Source of the DNA: a virus | IMG/VR virus record: IMGVR_UViG_3300044796_000349 | Location: 1 to 23,140 of that record | Direction: 5' to 3' (one strand) | Length of the DNA: 23,140 bases | Part shown: piece by piece, positions 1-7,928 of the stretch | How positions within the stretch are numbered: the stretch's first letter is position 1 | How the letters are laid out: each line of letters begins with the position of its first letter | Translations under genes and position numbers: made by a program | Notes under the pieces: generated by a model | Database searches by the model: none | Seen by the model: only the letters and a program-made list of their open reading frames with translations | What the model was told of the DNA's origin: nothing

Positions 1-40
1 TGATGGCCATGCGAAACGCTGGGATCCGGCCGAACTGACT

Positions 41-1726
41 ATGTGGGACCTAAGCTGCAAAGACTGGGAGGACCGCATCCGGTCCGGCCGCAGCTTGGTA
101 CCCACGCTGCCACTGTTTGAACGCGAGGCCGCCGAGGCGGTGGGGTTCTTCGACGCCCTTCGGCTGCCAGACGTCCCAGGAACACCGCTGCTCCGTGAGG
201 CCGCCGGCGATTGGTTCCGCGACATTGTCGCCGCACTGTTCGGATCCCGCGATCCGGAGACCAACACCCGGCATATCCGCGAGGTCTTCAACCTGGTGCC
301 CAAGGGCAACAGCAAGACGACCTATGGTGCGGAACTGATGATGACCGCCATGCTGATGAACACCCGGCCAAGGGCGGAATATCTCTTCATCGGCCCGACC
401 CAGGCGATTGCGGACCTTGCCTACAGCCAAGCCGTCGGCACGGTCGAGCTCGATCGGGAGCTGGGCAAGCGCTTCCAGGTCCGGGAGCACCTCAAGGAGA
501 TCGTCGATCGCGTCACACACGCGAAACTGAAGATCAAGACCTTCGACCTCGACATTCTGACAGGGCCACGCCCCGTCGGTGTCCTGCTCGATGAATTGCA
601 TCTGCTGGGCAAGCACGCCGCCGCAGGAAAAGTGTTGCGGCAGCTTCGCGGAGGCCTCGAAAAGAGCACCGAGGGATTCCTGGTGATGATCACCACTCAG
701 TCCGACCAGCCGCCGGCGGGCGTGTTCAGGGAAGAGCTGAACATGGCCCGGGCGGTCCGCGATGGTCGCTTCGCCGGGCGAGTGCTGCCGGTGCTCTACG
801 AGTTCCCGGAAGATATCAGCCGCCCCGTGCGGGCGAACGAGATCCCGGCCTGGTACGATCCGGACACGTGGAAGATGGTCATGCCGAATCTCGGCCGCTC
901 GCTGCGGCTCGATAGCCTGCGGCAGGACTGGGAAGCGGAAAAGGTGAAGGGCGATCACGCCATCCAGGTGTGGGCGTCGCAGCACCTCAACATCGAGATC
1001 GGTCTCGGCCTCAAGGTCGATCGCTGGCGCGGCGCCGACCATTGGCCCAGTGCCGCAAAGCAGGGCCTGACGCTCGAGGGCCTGATCGAACGCAGCGAGG
1101 TCATCTGCATCGGCATTGACGGCGGCGGTCTCGACGATCTTCTCGGCCTCGCCGTGCTCGGCCGCGAGACCGACACCAGGCGCTGGCTTCTCTGGAGCCG
1201 AGCCTGGGCCCACCGGATCGTCCTGGAGCGGCGGAAGAGCGAGCAATCCGTATTCGCCGACCTCGCGGAAGCCGGTGACCTGGTGATTGTCGACGACATG
1301 GAGGTCGCCTTCGCTGAACTGGCGGAAATCGCCGAGCGGATCGACGCCGAGGGCCTCCTCGCCTCCGTCGGCCTCGACCCGATGGGCGTCGGCGCCATCG
1401 TCGACGCGCTCGCCGATCGTGGCATTGAGGGCGATGATCGCGTTCGTGGCGTCCAGCAGGGTTGGACGCTCAATGGTGCGATCAAAACCGCCGAGATCAA
1501 GCTGGCAAACGGCACTCTGCAGCACTGCGGCCAGAAGCTGATGGACTATGCGTTGCAGAACGCCAAGATCGAGCCAAAAGGCAATGCCATCACTATCACG
1601 AAACAGACGTCAGGCGCCGGGAAGATCGATCCGCTCATGGCCATGTTCGACGCCGTCGTCCTGATGAGCCGCAATCCGGAGGCGCTGCGCAGCGTCTATG
1701 CCAGCCACGGGTTGCTGGTGATCTGA
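41..1726 (+). CDS. terL: Phage terminase large subunit (ATPase/nuclease)
   Basis: This is the motor protein that cuts concatemeric phage DNA and pumps it through the portal into the procapsid. The 561-residue protein has the HK97/lambdoid-type TerL layout. A Walker A-like loop VPKGNSKTT lies at residues 86-94, a Walker B VLLDELH at 181-187 (acidic pair D184/E185) and a TTQSD coupling motif at 218-222. The RNase H-like nuclease domain starts near residue 350, with likely metal-binding acids D360 (IGIDGGG), D446 (VGLDPMG) and D530 (KIDPLMAMFDA). The MWDLSC opening at ATG 41 resembles homologues, but no Shine-Dalgarno precedes it and the frame stays open to the window edge, so the true start may lie upstream. 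The portal gene starts inside its stop codon (TGATG), implying translational coupling. No small-subunit terminase is visible. Confidence 0.95.
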   Translation: MWDLSCKDWEDRIRSGRSLVPTLPLFEREAAEAVGFFDALRLPDVPGTPLLREAAGDWFRDIVAALFGSRDPETNTRHIREVFNLVPKGNSKTTYGAELMMTAMLMNTRPRAEYLFIGPTQAIADLAYSQAVGTVELDRELGKRFQVREHLKEIVDRVTHAKLKIKTFDLDILTGPRPVGVLLDELHLLGKHAAAGKVLRQLRGGLEKSTEGFLVMITTQSDQPPAGVFREELNMARAVRDGRFAGRVLPVLYEFPEDISRPVRANEIPAWYDPDTWKMVMPNLGRSLRLDSLRQDWEAEKVKGDHAIQVWASQHLNIEIGLGLKVDRWRGADHWPSAAKQGLTLEGLIERSEVICIGIDGGGLDDLLGLAVLGRETDTRRWLLWSRAWAHRIVLERRKSEQSVFADLAEAGDLVIVDDMEVAFAELAEIAERIDAEGLLASVGLDPMGVGAIVDALADRGIEGDDRVRGVQQGWTLNGAIKTAEIKLANGTLQHCGQKLMDYALQNAKIEPKGNAITITKQTSGAGKIDPLMAMFDAVVLMSRNPEALRSVYASHGLLVI

Positions 1727-3060
1727 TGTCGGTCTGGTCGCGTATCCGCGGCGCGTTCGGAGCGCAGAAAGATGTCGCACCGGTCGGCGCCGAGCTGTGG
1801 GACGCGTTCGAGGGCTGGGGGCTGTCGCTCGCCGGCGTCAACGTGAACAGCTACTCGGCCCTCACCCATGTCGCGGTGATGGCCTGCACGGCGATTCTGT
1901 CGGAGGACGTCGCGAAGCTGCCGGTGACGGTCTATCGGAAGACGAAGGGCGGCGGCCGTGAGCCGTTCCCTGGCCATCCGCTCTCGAAATTGCTGCTGCG
2001 GCCCAACGCCTGGCAGACCCGGTTCGAATTCATCGAGATGATGCAGGCCGCGCTGGTGCTGCGCGGCAACGCCTACGCCGTCATGTTGCGCGACGAGCGC
2101 GGTGCCGTCCAGCAGATGGTGCCGGTCCATCCCGACCAGGTCACCATCTACGAAGCGCCCGACGGCCAGTGGTTCTATTTCATCACTCGCCGCGGCTTGC
2201 ACGAAATGGCGGTGCTGCGGGACGAGCCGCTGATGATCCATTCCGACAACGTCTTCCACCTCCGGTGGATGGCGTCCTGGAACAGCCTGCTCGGCCTGTC
2301 GCGAATCCAGCTCATGCGGGAGGCCATCGGCCTGTCGATGAGTCAGGAGCAGATGAGTTCCCGGGTTGCCGGCAGTGGCGCCCGGCCGTCCGGCATCCTG
2401 ACCACGGAGAACAAGCTCGGCAAGGAGGCGCGAGAGAACCTGGCGCTGGCCTGGCAGCAGGCGCAGGGCGGCATGCGCAACGCGGGCAAGACGGCGGTAC
2501 TCGAGCAGGGCCTGAAGTGGCAGGCGATGGGCATGACGCTGGTCGATGCCGAGTTCATGGCATCGCGCCAGTTCTCGCTCGAGGATATCTGCCGCGGCTT
2601 TCGGGTGCCGAAATACAAGCTGGGCATCGGCGCCGACGGACCTGGATCGTCGCTCGTTCAGCAGGACCAGGACTATCTCAACAACGTCCTCTCGTCCTAC
2701 TGCGAGCGCTGGGTCGCCAAGCTCGAGCGGGAGTTCGGCATCGATGGCGCCGAGTTCTTCGTCGATTTCGACTACAGCCACTTCCTGAAGGCCGACATCA
2801 CCAGCCGCCTGAACGCCCTGCGCACCGGCGTGTTGTCGATGATCTACACGCCGAACGAAGCCCGCGAGGCCGAGAATCTCGGCCCCATCGATGGCGGCGA
2901 CACGCTCTATCAGCCAACCAACGTCACGCCGATCGGCTGGGTCGCGCCAGTCTCCGGTTTGAAGCCGACCGGGCCAGGCAGCGACGTGACCGGCGCACCC
3001 GCCACCGGCGGTGACGGCGATCCGGCCGGACCACCTGGCTCCGACGCCCCTTCCGTCTGA
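1726..3060 (+). CDS. HK97-family phage portal protein
   Basis: The portal forms the dodecameric ring at one capsid vertex that conducts DNA and docks the terminase and later the neck. The chosen start is the ATG sharing a base with the terL stop (TGATG). The frame is open further upstream, but that part overlaps terL and does not look like portal. The 444-residue product shows the family hallmarks: the LLLRPNAWQTRFEF segment (89-102) followed by LVLRGNAYAVMLRDERG (110-126), the crown/wing body, and the IC-x-G-x-RVPKYKLG segment in the C-terminal half that fits the portal stem and tunnel region. The last 40 or so residues are rich in Pro, Gly, Thr and Asp and probably disordered. Length is normal for the HK97 family (about 420-450). 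Confidence 0.95.
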   Translation: MSVWSRIRGAFGAQKDVAPVGAELWDAFEGWGLSLAGVNVNSYSALTHVAVMACTAILSEDVAKLPVTVYRKTKGGGREPFPGHPLSKLLLRPNAWQTRFEFIEMMQAALVLRGNAYAVMLRDERGAVQQMVPVHPDQVTIYEAPDGQWFYFITRRGLHEMAVLRDEPLMIHSDNVFHLRWMASWNSLLGLSRIQLMREAIGLSMSQEQMSSRVAGSGARPSGILTTENKLGKEARENLALAWQQAQGGMRNAGKTAVLEQGLKWQAMGMTLVDAEFMASRQFSLEDICRGFRVPKYKLGIGADGPGSSLVQQDQDYLNNVLSSYCERWVAKLEREFGIDGAEFFVDFDYSHFLKADITSRLNALRTGVLSMIYTPNEAREAENLGPIDGGDTLYQPTNVTPIGWVAPVSGLKPTGPGSDVTGAPATGGDGDPAGPPGSDAPSV

Positions 3061-3074
3061 CAAGGAACCAACCG

Positions 3075-3428
3075 ATGAGCGATATCACCGCTGCAGCCGC
3101 AGCGACGCCGCCGGCTGCCGATCCCGCCACCACTCCGCAGACCGCCGCAGGGACCGACCAGGGTGCCGCGGCCGTGACCGACAGTGGGACTGCGGTCACG
3201 GCCGCGGCAAATCCCGCTCTGGCCGCGACCGTCGTCGATCTCGCGGCGCCGGACGCCAACGCGGAACCCGATCCGCCCTCCGAACGGGAACTGGCGCATG
3301 CGGCGCTGAAGGCACGCCTGCACGGCATCCGCACGCAGGCCCTCTCCGGCAAGCGACAGAACGACCTCAACCAGGTCGCCGACGCCGTGGCCGGCTTGGC
3401 CCAGGTGCTGATCGACGAGATGGGCTGA
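3075..3428 (+). CDS. Uncharacterised small protein between portal and protease
   Basis: I do not recognise this 117-residue protein. Its first 65 residues are low complexity (Ala, Thr, Pro, Asp) and look disordered. The last 50 residues (about 68-117), from PSERELAHAALKARLHG to QVLIDEMG, read as two amphipathic helices with a basic patch (KARLHGIRTQALSGKRQ). The start at 3075 is supported by an AAGGA ribosome-binding site eight bases upstream. It lies 14 bases after the portal gene and 7 before the protease, a position used in other phages for small head-assembly or scaffold-like factors. A role in head assembly is therefore an inference from position only. Confidence 0.75.
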   Translation: MSDITAAAAATPPAADPATTPQTAAGTDQGAAAVTDSGTAVTAAANPALAATVVDLAAPDANAEPDPPSERELAHAALKARLHGIRTQALSGKRQNDLNQVADAVAGLAQVLIDEMG

Positions 3429-3435
3429 TCGGGCC

Positions 3436-4749
3436 ATGCAGCTCGTCAGCCTCGACACATTCCGGGCGGAAGGTCGGCGTCTCGATCCCACGCGCACGGG
3501 CGTCCTCGGCTTCCGGCCGAGCAAGGACGCCGGCGGCGTCTTCCGCGTCAGCACGGTCGAGCCGAAGGCCATGGACGCGGGCACCCGCACCATCCGGTTC
3601 TGCTTCTCGGACGGCAGCGTCGACCGGATGGGCGACACGATCGATCCGAACGGCTGGCGGATCAACGACTTCATGGCCAACCCGGTCGCGCTCTGGGCCC
3701 ATGACAGCTCGGCGCCTCCGATCGGCCGCGCCAGCAACGTGCTGGTCGAAGACGATCGGCTGATGGGCGACATCACCTTCGCTGACCTCGAGACCTACGC
3801 TTTCGCCGACACGATCTACCGGCTGTTGCTCGGCAAGTTCGTCAACGCGGTCTCGGTCGGATTCCTGCCGGTCGAATACAAGTGGGCCGACGACGAGGAT
3901 GGCAGGCCCTGGGGCATCGACTTCAAGGTCCAGGATCTGCTCGAGATCAGCGTCTGCCCGGTGCCGGCCAACCCGAACGCGCTCAACGAGGCCCGGTCGA
4001 AGGGCATCGACACGCGACCGCTCGTCGAATGGGCGGAGAAGGCCCTCGAGGGCGGCGGCAAGATCATCATCCCCCGCGGCGAGCTCGAGGCACTCCGCAA
4101 GGCCGCGGCCGAGCCGAAGCGCCACCGGCATGGCCACGCGCCGGCGCCGAAGCCATTCGAGCCGGGCTGGCTCAAGGATCTCGCCGCCTCGTTGAAGCCC
4201 CTGCTGCGCGACGGCGACGGCCTGTCCGAAACCGACCCCGCATCGGGCGGCGTCCTTGTCGCAACCTGCGGCCGCACCGCGGAAGAGGAATGCGGCCTCA
4301 TCAATCCACAGGAGTGTGCGGTCCACATGGCCCAGGAAACCGAAGACAAGCGGGTCGCCCGCCTCGTTGCCCGCGGCGTTCGCGCCGAAATGAAGCGCCT
4401 CGGCCTCGTTCGGTCCGCCGCGAAGCCGCGTCGGCGCGATGCTGCCGACGGCGATCCCGACGAGATGAAGCCGGAGCACGAGGAGTGTATCCGCCGCGCC
4501 CTCGACCACCTCGATCAGGCCGATGCCTGCTTCAAGGCCGCCGACGAGCACTACGACGCCGGCGACGACGCGCACCAGGAGGCCCTGGACCACCACCAGG
4601 CCGCGATGGACGAGCTGGAGACGGTGCGCGACGCGCTCGGCGAGGATCCCCCCGACGACACGGCTGCGCCGAGCGACGGCGTCGGCGACGACGGGGAGGC
4701 GCGGCGCCTGCGCCGCCTGCGCCGCCTGGCGGCACAGCATGCCGACTGA
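3436..4749 (+). CDS. HK97-family prohead protease with long C-terminal extension
   Basis: The protease cleaves the capsid protein's N-terminal delta domain, and itself, during procapsid maturation. Residues 40-190 match the HK97 gp4-type serine protease fold: RFCFSDGSVDRMGDTIDPNGW, ALWAHDSS with candidate catalytic His89, NAVSVGFLP with candidate Ser140, and LLEISVCPVPANPNA with Glu170 as probable third residue. Many relatives end near residue 200-220, while this protein continues to 437. The extension holds a His-rich stretch (230-234), a Cys/His cluster (C278, C286, C294, H297), an acidic helical or coiled-coil segment (about 345-402) and a very basic end (RRLRRLRRL, 423-431). A fused scaffold is the simplest explanation. 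Translation probably depends on coupling to the gene before it, since no strong ribosome-binding site is seen. Confidence 0.9.
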   Translation: MQLVSLDTFRAEGRRLDPTRTGVLGFRPSKDAGGVFRVSTVEPKAMDAGTRTIRFCFSDGSVDRMGDTIDPNGWRINDFMANPVALWAHDSSAPPIGRASNVLVEDDRLMGDITFADLETYAFADTIYRLLLGKFVNAVSVGFLPVEYKWADDEDGRPWGIDFKVQDLLEISVCPVPANPNALNEARSKGIDTRPLVEWAEKALEGGGKIIIPRGELEALRKAAAEPKRHRHGHAPAPKPFEPGWLKDLAASLKPLLRDGDGLSETDPASGGVLVATCGRTAEEECGLINPQECAVHMAQETEDKRVARLVARGVRAEMKRLGLVRSAAKPRRRDAADGDPDEMKPEHEECIRRALDHLDQADACFKAADEHYDAGDDAHQEALDHHQAAMDELETVRDALGEDPPDDTAAPSDGVGDDGEARRLRRLRRLAAQHAD

Positions 4750-4845
4750 ATAACGGCCCAATCCCGGGCTGGCCTACCCGACCCTTAGGCAAGGTCGCTG
4801 CAGCGCCGTGATGGCGCCGCTTTCCCACAGATGGAGCCGTCTTTC
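4750..4845 (+). other. Gap upstream of the capsid gene with a weak hairpin
   Basis: This 96-base non-coding gap precedes the major capsid gene. An imperfect GC hairpin lies at 4800-4820 (stem GCGCC/GGCGC, loop GTGAT, extended by two pairs beyond one mismatch), followed by TTTCCC. It lacks a real T-tract, so it is a poor intrinsic terminator, but it could be a processing or attenuation element ahead of the most highly expressed gene. A GGAG ribosome-binding site at 4833-4836 sits nine bases before the preferred capsid start. No convincing promoter is visible. Confidence 0.4.
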
Positions 4846-6099
4846 ATGTCCACGCTTGCTGAACTGAAGGCCGCGCGCGGCGTGGCGATCGACGCCCTCG
4901 CGACCCTTACCAAGGATGCCAAGGCCTTCGCCAGGAAGGAGGCGGAGATCAAGGAGCTCGACGGCGAGATCGAGCGCACCCTCGCCGCCCAAGCCGCAGC
5001 CGCGCGCCTGGCGCGCCCGACCGGCACCGACGGTGGTCCGCAGGGCGATCAGGACCCGAACAAGTTCAAGAACATCGGCGAATTCCTCCGCTCGGTGGTG
5101 CGGTTCCAGACCGGCCGTGGCATGGACAAGCGCCTCGAGGCGGTAAGCCGCGCCCCGACGGGCATGGGCGAGACCGATCCGTCGGGCGGCGGCTTCCCGA
5201 TCCCGCCGGACTTCTCGACCGACATCCTGACCAAGGTCTACGACATGGGCGAGCTGCTGAAGCGCGTCCGCCGGGTGCAGATCAGTCCGACCAGTAATTC
5301 CATCAAGCTGCCCGGCATCGACGAAACCAGCCGCGTCACCGGCAGCCGCTGGGGCGGCGTGCAGGCCTACTGGGTGGCGGAAGGCGATGCCGTCACCGCC
5401 GCGAAGCCGAAGTTCCGCGTCATCGAGCTCGACCTCAAGAAGCTGATGGCCGTCTGGTATATCACCGACGAGTTGCTGAACGACGCACCCGCGCTTGCCA
5501 GCATCGCCAACCAGGCGTTCTCCGAGGAACTGACGTTCATGCTCGAGGACGCGATCTGGGAGGGTACCGGTTCCGGCCAGCCCCAGGGCATCCTCAACGC
5601 GGCCTGCGCGATCAGCGTGGCCAAGGAAACCGGCCAGGCGGCGGCGACACTGCTCTACCAGAACCTGCTGAAGATGTGGTCGCGCATGTGGGCGCGCTCG
5701 CGCTTCGAGGCCGTCTGGTTCATCCAGCAGGACGTCGAACCGCAGCTCTACGCCCTCAACTCGGTGATCGGAACGGCCGGTGTCCCCGTCTACATGCCGC
5801 CCGGCGGCATCTCCTCGGCGCCCTACGCCACGCTGTTCGGCCGCCCGGTGATCCCGATCGAATACGCCTCCACGCTCGGCACCGTGGGCGACATCGTGCT
5901 GGCCGACATGAGCCAGTACGTCGTCGCCGACAAGAACACCATGGAGCAGGCGACCAGCATCCACGTGCAGTTCCTGACCGACCAGACGGCGTTCCGGCTC
6001 ACCTACCGCGCCGACGGCCAGCCGATCTGGAACAGCGCACTGACGCCGTTCAAGGGCACCAATACGCGCTCGCCCTTCGTCACGCTGGCAGCCCGCTAA
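4846..6099 (+). CDS. HK97-fold major capsid protein
   Basis: This is the shell-forming subunit. I chose ATG 4846 over the in-frame ATG 4831 because a GGAG ribosome-binding site lies nine bases before it and MSTLAELKAARG resembles usual capsid N-termini. The 417-residue protein starts with a helical, charged delta-like domain (1-55) that normally acts as internal scaffold and is removed by the prohead protease. A Gly/Pro-rich linker (58-72) follows, where the cleavage site probably lies, and then the HK97 fold. Family hallmarks include GGGFPIPPDFSTDI (114-127), the GTGSGQPQGIL loop (240-250), LFGRPVIPIEY (330-340), and a C-terminal LTPFKGTNTRSPFVTLAA. It has its own flanking non-coding gaps, unlike most genes here, which suits separate tuning of its expression. 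Confidence 0.96.
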   Translation: MSTLAELKAARGVAIDALATLTKDAKAFARKEAEIKELDGEIERTLAAQAAAARLARPTGTDGGPQGDQDPNKFKNIGEFLRSVVRFQTGRGMDKRLEAVSRAPTGMGETDPSGGGFPIPPDFSTDILTKVYDMGELLKRVRRVQISPTSNSIKLPGIDETSRVTGSRWGGVQAYWVAEGDAVTAAKPKFRVIELDLKKLMAVWYITDELLNDAPALASIANQAFSEELTFMLEDAIWEGTGSGQPQGILNAACAISVAKETGQAAATLLYQNLLKMWSRMWARSRFEAVWFIQQDVEPQLYALNSVIGTAGVPVYMPPGGISSAPYATLFGRPVIPIEYASTLGTVGDIVLADMSQYVVADKNTMEQATSIHVQFLTDQTAFRLTYRADGQPIWNSALTPFKGTNTRSPFVTLAAR

Positions 6100-6103
6100 G
6101 CGA

Positions 6104-6159
6104 CGGCGCCGCGCGCGCCGGCCGCCTTTCCATTCCACCATAGGCCCGGGTTCGCCCGG
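6104..6159 (+). promoter_or_regulatory. Two GC-rich hairpins just after the capsid gene
   Basis: Two stem-loops follow the capsid stop codon. The first has arms 6104-6109 (CGGCGC) and 6115-6120 (GCGCCG) with a five-base loop. The second has arms 6146-6150 (CCGGG) and 6155-6159 (CCCGG) closing a TTCG tetraloop. Neither is followed by a T-tract, so classical intrinsic termination is doubtful. They may protect the capsid message's 3' end or partly lower transcription into the downstream genes. This is based on base pairing read by eye; no folding energy was computed. Confidence 0.4.
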
Positions 6160-6176
6160 CCAACGGAGAACACCCC

Positions 6177-6668
6177 ATGCCCCGCAACTGGCGCTTCTGG
6201 ATGAACCTGCAGCCGGTCTCGCTGCTGAAGCCGGCGGCCGATTCCGCCGGCCGGACCTCGACCTATCTCTCGCTTGCCAACTCCCACAAGGCGACGATCG
6301 TTTTCTACATCACCCAGGGCAACGCCGCGACAATCCTGCTCTCGCCTCTGCAGGCGAAGGACAGTTCGGGCACCGGCAGCAAGGCCATCACCGCCGCGCC
6401 GATCGCCGTCAACCTCGACTGCGACACGACGCCGTCCGACGCGCTGACGCTGGTGGCCGCCGCGGCGACCTACACGACGGACGCCGGCGTCAAGACGAAG
6501 CTGGTCATGTTCGAGATCGATCCGGCCGAATGCATGGACATCAACAACGGCTTCAACCACATCGGCGTCTCCACCGGCGCCAGCAACGCGGCCAACGTCA
6601 CCTCGGCCATCCTGGTGAACGGCCCGCTGCGGTTCCAGCAGGCCGCGCCGCCCACCACCAACGCCTGA
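6177..6668 (+). CDS. Unrecognised protein, possible head decoration
   Basis: This 163-residue protein has no family I recognise. It is mostly short polar and hydrophobic beta-like stretches (KATIVFYITQGNAATILLS, KTKLVMFEIDPAE) with no signal peptide or membrane segment, and it ends in a Pro/Thr tail. The C-terminal half contains a DINNGFNHIGVSTGASNAANV segment before a final strand (SAILVNGPLRF). The start follows a good GGAGAA ribosome-binding site with suitable spacing. Its place directly after the major capsid gene is where decoration or head-fibre genes are often found, so a capsid-surface role is plausible but inferred from position. Confidence 0.8.
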   Translation: MPRNWRFWMNLQPVSLLKPAADSAGRTSTYLSLANSHKATIVFYITQGNAATILLSPLQAKDSSGTGSKAITAAPIAVNLDCDTTPSDALTLVAAAATYTTDAGVKTKLVMFEIDPAECMDINNGFNHIGVSTGASNAANVTSAILVNGPLRFQQAAPPTTNA

Positions 6669-6777
6669 CCCAGCGGCGCCACCGGCGCTGCTTGACCGAC
6701 CTGCGGGGCCGGCCTCGGCCGGCCTCCGCGACCCCGCCTGACCGCCGCCCAGCGGCACTGCATGAAAGGCTGCATCA
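6669..6777 (+). other. Gap with a GGCCGG hairpin
   Basis: This 109-base gap is the longest in the window. It contains a strong inverted repeat at 6707-6724 (GGCCGG, six-base loop, CCGGCC), flanked by further pairing (6705-6706 with 6725-6726). A second imperfect stem lies right after the preceding stop (CAGC...GCTG, 6671-6690). No T-tract follows either stem. A short in-frame-closed ATG at 6763 is not convincing as a gene. I see no clear promoter. Confidence 0.35.
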
Positions 6778-7533
6778 ATGGCCACTTCTGTTCGGTCCCG
6801 CCGCAACTCCATGGGCGACGTCACGATGTTCTACGATGCGAACACGCACGAGACCATCACCTACAATAACCCCTGCGAGCTGCACGAGGACTTCGTCGGC
6901 CCAGGGCATACCACCATTCCGACCGCCGGCTCGCCGTCGGCTGGCTATCCGTGGGTGCAGAAAATTGTCGGTTCCGGGCCGCCGACCGTCGGACCGGTAT
7001 CGAACTATGCAGGCGGCCTGGTGCGTGCGGCGCTGACCTCGACGTCGGAGAAGGAGGACGCGGCGCTCTATGCCAACGACGCGTTGAACTGGGACGTCAC
7101 CAAGGGCCTGATCTTCGAGGCTAGGGTGGCAATGCATGTCGTGCCCAGCGCGGCGGCGGTCGAGATGGTATTCGGCCTGCAGTCCGCCTGGATCGATGGG
7201 CCGGACAATGCGAGCTACTACGTGCAGTTCCAGGCGCTGGCGTCCGGCCTGATCAACATGCGCACGAAGGATGGCGTGAACACGATCTCGAAGGCGACAT
7301 CTGTCACTCTTGTGGCGGACGCCTTCCACATCTTCCGCATCGACTGCAGCGACGTGACGGACATCAAGTTCTTCATCGACGGCGTGCAGCAGAGCGCCAA
7401 CAACGCCCTATCGTTCGCCGCCACCGGCGCAAGCGCCATCCTGCAGCCCTACTGCTCGGTCTACAAGGCGAGCGGCACCGGCGTCGGCTCGCTCGACATC
7501 GACGCGCTGGCGATGGCGATGAACCGCTCCTGA
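6778..7533 (+). CDS. Unrecognised concanavalin/LamG-like beta-sandwich protein
   Basis: This 251-residue protein has the sequence rhythm of a jelly-roll lectin-like domain. An early FYDANTHETITYNNPCELHEDF region is followed by alternating strands such as GLIFEARVAMHVVPSAAAVEMVFGLQ, DNASYYVQFQA and LVADAFHIFRIDCSDVTDIKFFIDGVQ. The phrase pattern F-x-I-D...D-x-K-F-F-I-D-G is characteristic of LamG/ConA-like folds. No signal peptide is seen. Lying between the capsid and connector genes, it is a candidate carbohydrate-binding decoration of the head, but a tail role cannot be excluded. The start at 6778 has only a modest AAAGG ribosome-binding site; ATG 6811 is a possible alternative. Confidence 0.8.
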   Translation: MATSVRSRRNSMGDVTMFYDANTHETITYNNPCELHEDFVGPGHTTIPTAGSPSAGYPWVQKIVGSGPPTVGPVSNYAGGLVRAALTSTSEKEDAALYANDALNWDVTKGLIFEARVAMHVVPSAAAVEMVFGLQSAWIDGPDNASYYVQFQALASGLINMRTKDGVNTISKATSVTLVADAFHIFRIDCSDVTDIKFFIDGVQQSANNALSFAATGASAILQPYCSVYKASGTGVGSLDIDALAMAMNRS

Positions 7534-7562
7534 GCGCCGTAGTCTGACAGGAGGCCGGTCCC

Positions 7563-7928
7563 ATGGCGCTCACCCTCGATCTCGAGTCGCTCCCCGCCAC
7601 CATCGCCAACGGCACGTCGCTGTCGCCGGCGATTGCGATCGGCGCGAAGGGCTTCTGCGGCATCGTCATGCCGGCCGCCTGGACGGCCGCGCCGATCACG
7701 TTTCAAGTGAGCTCCGACGGCACGACCTGGAACGAGCTCTTCGACATGGCCGGAAACCCGGTGATGGTGGCATCCGCCAGCGCGGCCGCCGGGCAAACCG
7801 CCATGGTTGATCGCGACCTCCTGCGCGGCGCGGTGTTGTTCAAGCTGCGCAGCGGAACGGTTGGCTCGCCGGTCAACCAGGCCGCCGATCGCGTGCTCGG
7901 TATCCTGGTGCGGTCCGAGCTGTGGTAA
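7563..7928 (+). CDS. Unrecognised small beta-rich phage structural protein
   Basis: This 121-residue protein has an excellent AGGAGG ribosome-binding site before ATG 7563. The sequence suggests a small beta-sandwich: an alternating N-terminal strand region, then ITFQVSSDGTTWNELFDMAGNPV (45-67), and a final LLRGAVLFKLRSGTVGSPVNQAADRVLGILV segment. Similar 'F-x-V-S-x-D-G-x-T-W' proteins are common in alphaproteobacterial prophage head regions, but I know of no assigned function. It is the third of a run of three orphan genes between the capsid and the connector. A capsid accessory or decoration role is an inference. Confidence 0.8.
   Translation: MALTLDLESLPATIANGTSLSPAIAIGAKGFCGIVMPAAWTAAPITFQVSSDGTTWNELFDMAGNPVMVASASAAAGQTAMVDRDLLRGAVLFKLRSGTVGSPVNQAADRVLGILVRSELW

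Noticed and set aside
50-1525. Long reverse-strand open frame (491 codons) opposite the terminase gene
   Set aside because: It mirrors a certain TerL gene and has the Arg/His/Asp/Gly/Pro-biased composition of antisense frames in high-GC DNA; no recognisable domain.
1462-1725. Upstream extension of the portal frame from ATG 1462
   Set aside because: It overlaps the coding end of terL in another frame; portal homology starts after ATG 1726, which overlaps the terL stop.
4700-4735. Short CGCCTGCGC-type repeat near the end of the protease gene as a regulatory repeat
   Set aside because: It is a low-complexity coding run for RRLRRLRRL; no evidence of a separate function.
4800-4826. Intrinsic terminator before the capsid gene
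   Set aside because: The stem is short and mismatched, followed only by TTTCCC; termination just before the capsid gene would also make little sense without a new promoter, which I cannot see.
1696-6141. Long reverse-strand open frames opposite portal, protease and capsid (such as 1696-3063, 3367-4761, 4774-6141)
   Set aside because: All lie antisense to genes with clear family hallmarks; their composition is skewed and they contain no motif. They reflect high GC and few stop codons.
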